Shown: positions 35,900 through 45,789, counted from the first letter of the stretch. The stretch: DNA of 64,000 bases from Monosporascus cannonballus (GCA_004154925.1 QJNS01000116.1:124001-188000), one strand, 5' to 3'. The notes: generated by a model not told the origin, from the sequence alone. A program made the numbers and translations.

Positions 35900-37260
35900 A
35901 AGTTTTAAAACATATATAAATATAGGTTTATAAATTGAATAAATATAATTAATTTTAAAAATATAAAATTTGTTTTATTATATAAAATAATTAATAATTT
36001 AAAACCGTTTATAATAATATATACGTAATTATTGGCGTTAAAAAATTAATTCGAATCTTAATTGTTATTACGATTAAATTTAACTAAAAACTTAAATAAT
36101 ATAACGTTATAAATATCTTTATTAATATTAATATATTTTACGAAATATATATAAAAATATCCCGAAAATATTTATAATATAATAAGATATTTCTAATTAA
36201 AAGGATATTATATGAATTAAATTAATTATTTTTATTATAGTAAAAATATTATATTAAAATATTTAAAACATTAAGATTTACCTTTATTTCTTAGGAACAT
36301 TATTATTTTATTTATTAAAGAATACTTATTTTTTTTATAAATAATATTATTATAATATACCGCAAATAAAATAAAATGTTTGTTAATTAGTTAATTTAAG
36401 AAATATAAAAATAATGTACTTTAATAAGAACCAAAAACTTAAAATAATTTTTCGATGTTAAAATAATTAAAGATAAAATTAATAAAAGAATGTCATTATC
36501 CTAATCCGATTTTATAAATAAATTAATTAATTTAATACCTAAAAATATCTAAATATTTTTTTAAAGATATTTATAATTAATATTAAATTATTGCCAAATT
36601 TTAATCTAATTTATTTAAGTTTTATTAATAAATATTAAAGAAAATTGGTTTTATTTATTTATAATATTTAATACGTAATACAATATATTTTTTATAATAT
36701 TCTAATTTATTCGATTTTATTTAAACTGTAATAATATATATTTTAAAACTGTTGACGGAATTATATTATACTTAATTAATATTAAAATATTAACGTTATA
36801 ATTTAGGGGTAAAAATTTATTAAATACCTAGAACGACGCGTTTATTTATAAATAATACGATCGACCAAAAAAATTCTCAAATTCACGTTACAAAATTATT
36901 TAAAAAAATAATAAAATAATACGCGAATAAGCAAAATATAATAATTATTTTTATAATAAAAACGGAATTATTATTTTTTACGTAAGCCATAAAAAAACCT
37001 TTTTAATTTTTATTTAATTAAAAAATAAAAATTATAAAGTATATAATATGATAATTAATAAATTATACGGCTTATTAATACTAATATTACCTTATTAATA
37101 ACGAATTTATAATATATAAATATATATAATTATTAATTATAATAAAACGTAAAAAAGAACTTAGTTAAAATAAATTATATGCTTATGGGCGATATATTAG
37201 CCGATTATTTAACGAAAGCCTTATTACGCAAACCTTTTAAGTATTTTAAAAAATAATTAA
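35900..37260 (+). pseudogene. copia pol relic (RT and RNase H) of J
   Basis: RT remnants at about 36070-36280 read FYEIYIKISRKYL and NKIFLIKRILYEL, which correspond to the EIYMEMPEG and KVCRLKKALYGLKQ regions of Ty1/copia RT. The YVDD box near 36340 is destroyed (INNI). RNase H ends at about 37180-37250 with MLMGDILADYLTKALLRKPF, the usual copia C-terminus. Gag, protease and integrase should lie upstream (32300-35900), but I cannot delimit them because stops are too dense. Confidence 0.7.
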
Positions 37261-37438
37261 AACTAATAGGTATTACGAAAGCCATTGATTAACGAAAAAA
37301 CGTTTTACGAAAAAATTTTTAAAAAAAATTAATTGATTAAAAAAAATTTAATTGCTAAAGAAAAGGTAAAATAAATAATTATAACTTTAGGAATTATAAC
37401 AATTAATACCATAAATGCTTTAAGGTGTTAAAGGGATA

Positions 37439-37600
37439 TGTCAGTTAGTAAGGGGGTGCTTTAGCACCCCATATACGGAAGATTCCCTCTGATCGGAACA
37501 TATATGTTCCGGAACTAGATCACCTTAAAGTGCAGTGCGCGTTCTAGAGCACCTGCAACAAGTCATCAAGACACACAACTGATGTCCCTTATATCTGACA
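37439..37600 (+). repeat. 3' LTR of J (162 bp)
   Basis: TGTCAGTTAGTAAGGGGG to TATCTGACA. It contains the palindrome GGAACATATATGTTCC at 37495-37510. Moderately GC-containing, in contrast to the interior. Confidence 0.9.
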
Positions 37601-38288
37601 ATTTTATTCGGCATTTCCAACAAAGGCCGACAATAATACTCTGTCAAATCGGAATATCAATTTACAAGGCCAGCTCCCGAACGGCTTTGTTTGTAGCGTT
37701 AAAGAGTTACATTAAAGTATTTAAATCGTTACATAAGGCAGGTTTCCTTTATAAAGATATCTTAATTAATAATCTTATGATTAATAAGGACGATAATAAT
37801 CCTTCCTGGCCGTCGTTTTTGATCGACCTTAACCTCGTTATCAAAAAGCAACGAAAATCCGCCTCGGATGTAAGGGGAAAAACTGGCACAAGAGTTTTCA
37901 CGGTAATCGCGGCGCTTCTGGGCGAGCAACATTCTTTTATGCACGTTGTCGAGTCATTTTTCTGGGTACTTTTCAGGATATACATCTATTACAATATGCA
38001 GGGCCAAAATATAGGGCCAACTGGGTTTAACAATTGGAATTACGAAAATAATGATAAATTGGCGGAAAATAAAAAGGTATAATTGCTGACGAAGAAGATT
38101 TTCTTAGGAAGGCAGATAAAAATTTTACGTCGCACTACCGGCCATTGATCCCATGGGTCAATAAATTGCGGAGGAAGGTATTCCCAAACGGCGGGAGGTA
38201 GAAGAGGCCGGAGCTGGAGCTTTATTCCTCTATGAAGGTAATCCTTCGCGAAGCCCGAAAAAACCCCGAGGTATTGGCGGACGGATAG
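37601..38288 (+). pseudogene. FunK1-type fungal protein kinase, piece 4 (catalytic C-terminal part)
   Basis: The main surviving part of the kinase. It first reads SAFPTKADNNTLSNR, continuous with piece 3. After a small frame change or deletion it reads IYKASSRTALF, LHKAGFLYKDILINNLMI (catalytic loop, with HRD altered to YKD), PSWPSFLIDLNLVIKKQR (DFG-equivalent DLN) and RGKTGTRVFTVIAALLGEQH. Next come HVVESFFWVLF, a one-base shift at about 38076, IIADEEDFLRKADKNF, HYRPLIPWVNKLRRKVFPNG, a TAG where Trp is expected (about 38198), KRPELELYSSMK and the end at 38288. Two changes inactivate it beyond the transposon breaks. FunK1 genes are large families in ascomycetes with mostly unknown roles. The apparent ATG at 37582 lies in the LTR and is not the start. 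Confidence 0.85.
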
Positions 38289-38710
38289 CATTGTATCACA
38301 GGATTTAATCCTTTATACCTAATCATAAGCATGATAACTGCAGACTATATGATAGCCGTGGGTAAAAACGGGCCCAATGTGAAACTGGCCCGTGATCTCG
38401 TCGATTTCTGGAGAAGGGGGTACGGGTTACACACTCCCTCGTCGCAGAGGGGTTTTCCAAGCAGACGTTGATATACTCCCAGTCAGCATCTGTGAGCTTT
38501 AATGGGCTGCTAGCAGCTTCGGGCTGTGGGCTGTTCTTTAGCGGGCGCTCTATTGGCAGTTCTTGTGCTGCCACCACACTTGTCGACACACCAATCGTCA
38601 CCTCGTTCCTCAAGGCATTACACGTGCGGTAGGCATGTCTTCTGTTTGAGCTTTCCCATTTCTGTTTTCAAGAACCAAATATTTGCACATGTCCACGGAT
38701 ATGCGAAAGA
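38289..38710. other. Normal-composition spacer, no firm gene
   Basis: A 96-residue reverse frame (38323-38613) and a forward frame from 38526 are open, but neither resembles a known protein. The reverse frame could be a further exon of the Cys-rich gene to its right; I see no convincing splice pair for it. Confidence 0.4.
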
Positions 38711-39292
38711 CTACTTGCGCTCTGGTCTAGGCCAAGCACCGTGGACGTGTCGTACACGGTTCCTGAAATGGTCAAGACTTTCCAACTTCAACCCCTCTCC
38801 ATTCTCCTGGCACTCCGGGTGCTCACCAGGGATTAACTTATTCGTTCCGCCGTCATTACAGGCTTCACATGTTCTCGGAGCGGAGCGATTCAACTAATGA
38901 CTATCCCTTCAAGAGCGTCAGTAAGATTTCTTTGACTTGTAGTGGATCGCACACAATTGATTACGCTAACTTACATAGTAGGTATAGGTGCATCTATGGC
39001 AGACCCAGTGTTGACAGTCTCCCAATCCTCCATCGGGAGGACCTAGACAACCATCCATTCTGTTGCCTTGTTCACCATAGTGGCAGCACGTCCAGCCTTG
39101 CCTCTTCAGGTCTTCAAGGTAGCATTCTGGTCGTCCGCAAAGGTTCTCGTCAGCGACAGCTGTTGTTGATCTCCCATTCGCGCACATTGACCACTTTCCA
39201 GTACGTCGATTGTATGTCGCGTCCCCACAGTAGTCAGGTTCGCCATATTTCCTATGACCGCAGCGATATTGCCGATAGTATCGATAACACAT
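38711..39292 (-). CDS. Small Cys-rich protein, probable two-exon gene
   Basis: Exon 1 (39292-38975) encodes 106 residues from MCYRYYRQYRCGHRKYGEPD with twelve Cys (positions 2, 11, 22, 37, 52, 57, 69, 70, 82, 93, 98, 101), including RYRCGH-like, LCGRPEC, TCC and VCHRC clusters. There is no signal peptide, so a zinc-binding intracellular protein is likelier than a secreted effector. This CYRYY...CGH...CGR...CC pattern recurs in conserved hypothetical proteins of ascomycetes. An intron is suggested by GTAAGT at 38974, branch-like CTGAC, and TTAG ending at 38894. Exon 2 (38893-38711) adds RTCEACND and HPEC and ends with a stop. Alternative 3' site GGGATAG would give a short tail instead. Base composition is normal and no nonsense codon is seen, so it may be active. 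Confidence 0.6.
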
Positions 39293-39408
39293 GTTTCGAA
39301 CGGGTAGGACAGGCTCGAAAATTTATGGCGTCTCAAAAGAGGTGGAATATTACTGTGATACCCAAGTGTCGTGAATTCAATATTCTCCATCCTGTTAGCC
39401 TTTTAAAG

Positions 39409-39836
39409 CTTTATTGATCGCGGTCCGGTCTTGAGCGGCGAGGACCAACGAAGGCTCTCCGTGGACTTCAAGGGATTCCATACTACCTTGCCGCGCGTGA
39501 AATGTAACAGACTCTCAAACTGGCCATCTCCATAAGCGTGATCTCTCAACGTGCCGATCATAGCCGCGCGCAAACTGGAACGAGTGTTCGACCTAAGTGC
39601 CTCTCAGAATAGCATTTGAGATTTGTTGGCCCATCATGTCTTGGAGACTGGAGCAATGTTCTGCATAGACTTTCAACTCTCCGCACGAGCGATTCGTTCT
39701 CCTGCTCTGTGTGTGATATGAAACGTCCAGCCTGCCGAGTCTGATAGAAATTGTGCCCCACCGCGTTGGCCCTGCGGCGCCTTGGTGCGTTTGCCGAAAA
39801 CTGGTTTATGCCAAGCTCCACCAGCTCAAAACACAA
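39409..39836 (-). other. Open reverse frames, possible hypothetical gene
   Basis: The reverse frame 39836-39558 starts MCFELVELGINQFSANAPRR; a second frame running to TAA at about 39409 reads LRDHAYGDGQFESLLHF. They could be exons of one gene, but I recognise neither and cannot place an intron. The first lies over the promoter of the forward kinase gene, which argues against it. Confidence 0.2.
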
Positions 39837-39840
39837 ACTA

Positions 39841-39910
39841 GCTTATATAAGCTCATATTTCAGCAATCGTTAGGCCTCACTCACTCTCTCTCTCCTCCCC
39901 ACCCAACACA
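39841..39910 (+). promoter_or_regulatory. Promoter/5' leader of kinase-like gene
   Basis: A TATA-like CTTATATAAG at about 39842 is followed by a pyrimidine-rich leader (CTCACTCACTCTCTCTCTCC) and CACAATGG around the ATG at 39911. This layout is common in filamentous ascomycete promoters. Confidence 0.5.
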
Positions 39911-40921
39911 ATGGATGCTGTTCCCGAGGATACAATGCCGCCCCCACCGGCCTGGAGTGTCCTTGAGTTCACCTTCAGTAACCGGAACACTAACTCGGAG
40001 TTGATGGTCATGTGTAATCACCGACGCTTCATTATTCGTCTCTTCGCGGATAACTTCTCTCAGTCACCCCTTTTGAAAAGCAGATATCTGTTCTTTCTGG
40101 AGGTCGCCGAGAAGTTCGAAAAGGATGGGTACACTGTCGAAGACTTCTACGACTGGATCGTTGAGCCACTGCTCCCCGTCTTTAGGGAGCTACCAGAGAA
40201 CGTTGCCGGTTCAACACTACAGGAGTTTCTCTTCCCCGAAACTCATGTTTACACCTTGCGAGCTGATGGAGAAAGGGTGGCTGCCATCCCATACGACGAG
40301 AAAGAGACTATGGCCCCGGTGTTTGGCGTCTACCTGCCGAACAACATCTGCACACCGTCGCCTTCATTCGAACCTTGGGAGGTCCAGGTATGCAAGGAAA
40401 GCAGGGTATCCGGGCCTCCTTCAAATACTCCGGCCAAGGTTCTCTTGAAAGACGGCACTATCGCATTCTTAAAGCTCATACGCCCTGGAGACAAGCATTT
40501 TCTATTGAACGAGATTGATAAGTATAGAAAGATGCACGACGCTCACCTTGATAAATCACTACGGACTCCACGTCTCCTCGGTTTGGTGCGAGATGGACAC
40601 GGCCAGGTCTTCGGCTTGCTCCTTACATATATTGATTGCGGACGCAAGACTCTATTTTGTGCTGTGAAGCCAGAGACACCTAAGCACCTCAGGCAACGAT
40701 GGGCCACGCAAATTCACGACATTGCCAACCAATTGCACGACGCTGGAATCGTTTGGGGTGACGCTAAGCCGGACAATATTCTCATCGACCATAACAATGA
40801 TGCATGGCTGATCGATTTTGGCGGCGGATATACGGATGGCTGGGTGCCCAAGGAGTTGGCAGGGTCAGTGGAAGGGGATTTAAAGGCCCTTGGGAAAATA
40901 ACGGAGTTTATAGGCATCTGA
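39911..40921 (+). CDS. Protein kinase-like protein, 336 residues
   Basis: Single intact ORF without introns. Residues 1-160 form an N-terminal domain I do not recognise. From about 175 a minimal kinase fold follows: Lys188 in TIAFLKLI (ATP-binding Lys), Glu201 (helix C), and a catalytic loop at 279-289 GIVWGDAKPDN, where Trp-Gly replaces His-Arg of the HRD motif but Asp284, Lys286 and Asn289 remain. A DFG motif lies at 302-304 in LIDFGGGYTDGWV. The chain ends soon after, so the usual large C-lobe is short. Such kinase-like proteins are frequent in Eurotiomycete accessory regions; substrates are unknown. Composition is normal and there are no RIP-type stops, so it is the best candidate for a working gene here. 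Its 3' end overlaps a weak reverse frame. Confidence 0.85.
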   Translation: MDAVPEDTMPPPPAWSVLEFTFSNRNTNSELMVMCNHRRFIIRLFADNFSQSPLLKSRYLFFLEVAEKFEKDGYTVEDFYDWIVEPLLPVFRELPENVAGSTLQEFLFPETHVYTLRADGERVAAIPYDEKETMAPVFGVYLPNNICTPSPSFEPWEVQVCKESRVSGPPSNTPAKVLLKDGTIAFLKLIRPGDKHFLLNEIDKYRKMHDAHLDKSLRTPRLLGLVRDGHGQVFGLLLTYIDCGRKTLFCAVKPETPKHLRQRWATQIHDIANQLHDAGIVWGDAKPDNILIDHNNDAWLIDFGGGYTDGWVPKELAGSVEGDLKALGKITEFIGI

Positions 40922-43164
40922 TACACTGGTAGGCTCCTGCAATTCTAGTCCCAAGCTGAACCTCTGTAAATACCGTACCAGGCCGAATAATTTCATTTGG
41001 TGTTTGCTCGTCACATCCGAGCCGCCCACGCTAACTAGTGGGTTGGTTTGCGCATCAAGCAGCGCATACCTCGGTATTTCTTTTGTAGAAGGAGGAAGAT
41101 AGATCTCGGGTGAAGGGTCAACGATTCAAACTGGGTGGCGGAGAATGTAACCAAGTCTATGGGATGTGGCATGCGCTTATTAGTAACAAGCTCCCGCAAA
41201 TCCGAGAGGAAAGCCCCACTCCCACTATCTCGTAACAGAGTACAAATTGCCGCAGGCTCTGTACCATGCTGATACGCTGCGGCCTGAAATCCTCAACCCT
41301 GGCTGCAATCAAGTCGGCTTTCGTCTCGCCAACCCAACTAGTATCAATCCCCCGATTGTCGCCGGTAGTATTCCCCGCTGTGCATATCTGTAGGTAGCAG
41401 ACATAAGGGAACTCATATTGGCCAATCAACATCGGTGCATGAAGTTATGCTCCGAACAGGGCCGAGCAAGGACATATATTCCGCCTGTGTTAAGTGATCC
41501 TGGGAGCAATACTTTTCGCTAGAGGGCCTATTTGTTTAGGCCAGCATAAGGCAGGGTCTTTTTTATGAGTATTGTATGGCAGTGATATAAGATATTGATG
41601 TAAGGTCATATGGTTTAGCCGTGAAATGATTTTCGGCGAGAGTTGAAAGCAATGCAACCTGATCCACTGCGTGGCCACGCGATTGCGCAACCTTGGCGCG
41701 CAATCCATCTATTCGGCCTAGTTGATTATGGACATTAATCCATTTGATGCTATCACGATGGCCATAATGACCATAATAAGTGGGCTGCGGCGTGCCCATG
41801 CAAATCTTGTGGCGTCCTGGGCGCACGGGCTGTGGTGGGATGGAAGTGGAACCGACGCGGCATAGGGCGACGCGGTACGCGGTAAAGTACATAACCTCCC
41901 ATATAAAATACTAGTAAAGCGAAGTACCTTTTCGGCGTCTATTCGCCCACCGCGTGGCCATCCATTTGGGAAAATTGCTATTTCCATCCAGTGAAATTAG
42001 GGGCCAGTGGGATATGCTGCAATCCATTCCACCGGGGTGCTCGGTGGAGTGGATTGCATTGCTTTCAACTCTGTTCTTGGCATAACGTGAGAATTTCGGC
42101 TTTTCATCGTATTGCGACAGAAACATATCTAAACGAACTTGCAACAGGTTAGTACAGTTGCCTGCTCGTGGGTGCAGCCCACCCTTGTAGAGCCTTGCAA
42201 ATCTCACTTCACGATGCCTGTCTCGTCTCGTCTCATCCCGTCTCGTCTCGTCTCATCCCATCTTGTCTCATCTCATCCGCTGATGACCTCGAATTTAACA
42301 CAATTCTATGGTTGTCTAAGTCAAATTGTCCAATGGGGCCTGTTGACTTAACTCACCATAAGCCTGCGAGGCGATATTTTGCATTAGGCTGCCCAATAGT
42401 GGTTGACCGCAAGGCTGGCTGCCGGCCCATAATTAATGCTCTCGACGGAGGATTGGGATGGACACGTCGTCCTTCTCGATCTGGATTACTTACATCCCGG
42501 ATTGAATGTGGCTTCGTAGGGATAGCTGTTCATCAACTTATGGAAATCATATGCAATAGGATAACGAAACAAGCAGGACGATCCTTAACGACAGGGTGAG
42601 CATAGTTCGCAAAGATCTCTTAGCTTGCCGAACAAAATAACCAGGATTATTCACATTCAAGATGCATGCGCCTTGCAAGGGCCGCTGTCCATCCGCATAT
42701 GGAAGTAAGATGCTAGGGTAACGGGGCCTAAAGTATCTAATACGAAGTGGTTTACATCTGGATGCCGATTACGAAATCGGATTATTGGAAAGAGTATGGG
42801 AAGATCCGCTAGAGTCGATGGACAGCAACTTACATGATGCCATATGTTCCGAGGCGTTTGGAGTATCCCTTAAAGGGATATATAATAACCACTTCTTTCA
42901 TCACCTTTTCGTTCTCCTTATTCTTCTCCAGACGCATCCCTTTTCCACTCGACAATCGATTCTGTTGCCTATTTGGCCTGTCGCTTGCTACCAGTCATAG
43001 GTTAGCCTTAGCCCCTTTTACCCAAGACCATGCTGACACGAAATAGGAACAACTTGGTTGTGGCTCTGTTTACTCCCGCCTTTCATATTCGGCCCAGCCA
43101 CTCCAGCACTATATCGTTCCCGCGCAATCTTTTATCTTACCGTCCACTTTTAGCGCCTTTCGCA
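40922..43164. other. Intergenic region with doubtful reverse frames
   Basis: Normal composition, but no gene I can support. Reverse frames at 41157-41432 (GIDTSWVGETKADLIAARV) and about 40870-41130 (YLPPSTKEIPRYALLDAQ) could be exons of a decayed gene. Frames at 41490-42207 change repeatedly and look random. The forward 143-codon frame at 42168 is opened by the TCTCG repeat. The CT-rich stretch at 42895-42935 may belong to the promoter of the following AAA gene. Confidence 0.4.
42221..42278 (+). repeat. TCTCG-type pentanucleotide array
   Basis: About twelve degenerate 5-bp units. They show a 20-bp higher-order period (TCTCG TCTCG TCTCA TCCCG, then again) decaying at the right end. Its rarity of stop codons creates the false forward ORF at 42168-42599. 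Confidence 0.8.
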
Positions 43165-44603
43165 ATGGCCGCGTTCAGCAATGACAACTTTCCACCGATT
43201 TAGTCCATGCTATCACCGCAAGCTTCCATTGTGGATACCTTCTACCCCGGTTTCGCCCACATCTTTACCGCCACCCAACAGCTTCTAGCTGGCGAGTTGG
43301 ACAGCTATGCTCGACTGCTGTGCATCTGCGGGATACTCTCGTTCCTCGTCAGATATGGCTGCCGATACGTGTGGGAGTGGGTAAAGACTTGCTTCAGTTC
43401 GTGACCCCTTTCCGAGATGACCTCTGGCATTCCTTGTAACAGTCGGTAACTTCCACAGTTCACGTGTCGTGTGACGATGAGGTATACGACATGGTCATTT
43501 CTTGGGTGTCAACTCAGGAATTCGCGCGTGACCCTCGCTCCTCTATCGCCAGCGTCGACCTCTCTTCTACATCTCGGTGGTCGAGGAAGGGGGGATAACG
43601 CAATCTCAAGCCAAACGAATCGAGGAAAAAGTCTCTCCGCTTCGATCCTTGGAACGGAACCTTTTTCTTCCGCTATAAAAAACACCTGATTGCCTTTCGA
43701 CGCATGCACAAAAATGCGGAAACGATATTCGCCCAAGACGAAAAAAAGGTTTCGATTACGTGCTTCGGGCGATCCCCGAAGGTGTTGAAGGAGCTTCTCG
43801 ACGAATGCCGCCGCCAATATTTGGAGGTCGTTCGAAACAAGACAACCGTGTTCGAACACCGAGGCGACAGATGGAAACCGACAAAAGCGAGAGATATCAG
43901 AGACATGTCCACCGTCGTTCTTGATGAAGAAAAGAAAGAAAGGCTGTTGAAGGACGTTGAGAATTTCCTTGACCCACGAGCCCGCGCATGGTATTCCAAG
44001 CGTGGTATTCCTTATACAAGAGGCTATTTGTTATATGGGCCTCCAGGAACCGGGAAATCCAGTTTGGGTTTATCCGTTGCCGGGTGTTTTGGTTTGGACG
44101 TTTACGTCCTTAGTCTTCCCAGCCTTGATGACAAGCACCTCAGCGCCTTGCTGGCCAAGCTCCCTCAGAGCTGCGTCGTCCTCATGGAAGATATTGACGC
44201 CGTCGGGACAACACAGTCCCGAGACACCGAGATCGAGAGGCCTAACCAGGCCATAATTGACTCTACCTCGACTCGGTCGAAGTTGTCCCTTTCTGGCCTT
44301 CTTAACGCCCTTGACGGTGCGGCGTCACAGGAAGGCCGCGTATTAATCATGACAACAAACCATATCAAGCGTTTGGATAAGGCGGTAATACGCCCTGGCC
44401 GTGTGGACAGGAAGGTCGAGTTTCAGCTCGCCGAGAAGACTATAATTGCTCGGCTTTTTGGCATCGTGTTCATGTCAGACGACGACACCCCCAACCCAGA
44501 AAAGCGTGTTGAAGATGACAAGTGACTTAAGTAATTTTCGGAAGACTTCGCTGCCAAGGTACCGGAGCTGGAGTTCAGCCCGGCTTAAATCTTGTCTTTC
44601 CTT
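43165..44603 (+). pseudogene. BCS1-like mitochondrial AAA ATPase, pseudogene
   Basis: BCS1 family AAA proteins sit in the mitochondrial inner membrane; the founding member translocates the Rieske protein into complex III, while fungal paralogues are mostly uncharacterised. Start ATG 43165 (MAAFSNDNFPPI), then a TAG at 43201 where Gln is likely. Next comes a membrane segment (LLCICGILSFLVRYGCRY). A probable intron at 43397-43458 follows, then DDEVYDMVISWVSTQEFARD (BCS1-specific domain) and a TAA at 43596. From 43704 the AAA core is intact: CFGRSPKVLKELL, YLLYGPPGTGKSSL (Walker A near 44037), CVVLMEDIDAVG (Walker B), MTTNHIKRLD (sensor 1) and RPGRVDRKVEF (arginine finger). TGA 44523, TAA 44532 and TAA 44586 then interrupt the conserved tail (FAAKVPELEFSPA). 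Five nonsense codons outside an intact ATPase core suggest recent loss. A shortened product from 43704 (273 residues) is conceivable. Confidence 0.85.
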
Positions 44604-44761
44604 TTTGTCACAGTTAGGCTGATCGCGAGAAAAGGTTGCATAGAGTGTGGGAAGTGATAATTGTCTGACTAGAATTGAGCTCCAAGGAGCGGTAGCTAGG
44701 AAGCTCTCTATATACTGTGGGAGCGCCGGAATAAGGTTCTTCCGGGTGCTGTGGAGCTTGA

Positions 44762-45339
44762 TGACTAACAAAGATACCCCTATTCTACGACAGGAACGTA
44801 CTAATTTCAGTAAATGCCTTTTCTTGGGCGATATATAGGGATTACTTCCTGTTATATGCCTTTAAGGCCCGTTCGAACTTCGAATAGTTCGGGTTATCCA
44901 GGTCATATTCGTTAATTACTTTATTCTGGAAGTGATATGGCTTAGGAAAAATCTGTATCGTTAATAAAGGTGGCATTTGGGCCGCGTTAGGGTTAATATA
45001 TGCCCATAATATGCTAACCTTCGTACTGACGTAAAATTCGAAAATGTTATACTTTTTAAGGATCCCCTTTTTAAGTAAATACTTAGGAGCGCGTTCTGAA
45101 AAGGATTCGTTAGGGTTTGTTAATTAAGTAATTATGGCTTTAAAAATGATACAGAAGATAAATGGGCTAAGATAATTAAGAATATGACGGCTAAATAATG
45201 GATATCTTTAGTAACGGAGCAGTAAGTATACCGCAAAAGCGATAACGAGGTTCCGAAGAGCTTTAACAAAACGGATATAACGAATGTATTAAAGCATAGC
45301 TAGAAAGAAGTACAGACCGGGTTTATAACTATGAGACCT
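44762..45339 (-). pseudogene. copia-type gag relic, 5' fragment
   Basis: On the reverse strand from about 45060 leftward the frame reads FEFYVSTKVSILWAYINPNA, QMPPLLTIQIFPKPYHFQNK, EYDLDNPNYSKFERALKAYN, a TAA where Gln is likely, then SLYIAQEKAFTEISTFLS, a TAG, and NRGIFVSHQ. The flow into a preceding LTR (45340-45569) identifies it as gag of a copia element. It breaks off at about 44762, so everything downstream of gag is missing. It is much less AT-shifted than element J. Confidence 0.55.
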
Positions 45340-45569
45340 TAATATCATACATAAAAGCATATAACTGAAGAAAAGTGTATTAATAAGTTGCATGACCTTT
45401 ACAAGGTCCTAGCTAGAGGGTGAGGGTAACGAACCCTCCTTTTATACACGTAAATATAGCTATAGCTAAGAGGAAAAGATACCGGGGGTGCATAAAGTAG
45501 CCTTGTTTCAGTAGGTGATCAAACTAAGCCAAGGCTTAGCTGTTTGATCGACTTCAGCTGGGTCTGACA
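45340..45569 (-). repeat. Copia-type 5' LTR (reverse), boundaries approximate
   Basis: It starts TGTCAGACCC at 45569 (reverse strand), has TATAAAAGGAGGG and a CCCTCACCCTC tract, and ends near GGTCTCA. GTTATAAACCCGG then follows, resembling a primer-binding site for half of initiator tRNA-Met. The TATA box and TG start support an LTR. The inner end is not exact. Confidence 0.5.
45517..45549. repeat. Hairpin in LTR
   Basis: GATCAAACTAAGCC and GGCTTAGCTGTTTGATC form a stem with a two-base loop and one small bulge, located in the upstream part of the reverse copia LTR. It may be a protein-binding or structural U3 element. Confidence 0.7.
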
Positions 45570-45789
45570 ATTGCAGTAGGATAACTTGCCGCTCCCTGAT
45601 CGTCAGGCCTTATTTGCTTTTGAGGCGCAGTATCGCTGCGCAGATCGGGATGTATTATTTTTATTGTTATAGTAGACCGTTTCGAAGCTTATATACTTTC
45701 GGCTATCTCCTTTTTTTGGCATGAACCTTGGTCGCAGCACGCCGCAACCATATGCGTTACGGCCGCAGAGCTAAACATTTCGGAAGACG
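45570..45789. other. Spacer between copia LTR and DUF3435 3' end
   Basis: Contains CAGTATCGCTGCGCAGATC with local dyad symmetry. The reverse frame of the DUF3435 gene could extend here past TAA codons, but I see no conserved motif. Confidence 0.3.

Larger units (their letters stand above)
32122..37600 (+). mobile_element. Ty1/copia element J, both LTRs present
   Basis: Two LTRs of exactly 162 bp (32122-32283 and 37439-37600), TGTCAG to CTGACA, frame an interior that is extremely AT-shifted. A purine tract (AAAGGGATA) precedes the 3' LTR. The flanks ATATT (32117-32121) and ATTTT (37601-37605) match at 4 of 5 bases, as expected of a slightly changed target duplication. The 3' interior encodes recognisable copia RT and RNase H relics. 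It inserted in the FunK1 gene. Confidence 0.85.

Noticed and set aside
37582..37605. ATG at 37582 as the start of the FunK1 gene
   Set aside because: The ATG lies inside the 3' LTR of J (ending 37600); the gene sequence begins after it and is continued upstream in other pieces.
38526..38897. 123-codon forward ORF
   Set aside because: No motif; overlaps exon 2 of the Cys-rich gene and unexplained spacer in another frame.
38869..39417. 182-codon forward ORF
   Set aside because: It is the complement of the Cys-rich reverse gene, whose reverse frame has family-like Cys motifs and a plausible intron.
42168..42599. 143-codon forward ORF
   Set aside because: It is opened by the TCTCG repeat, which lacks stops; the rest shows no conserved motif.
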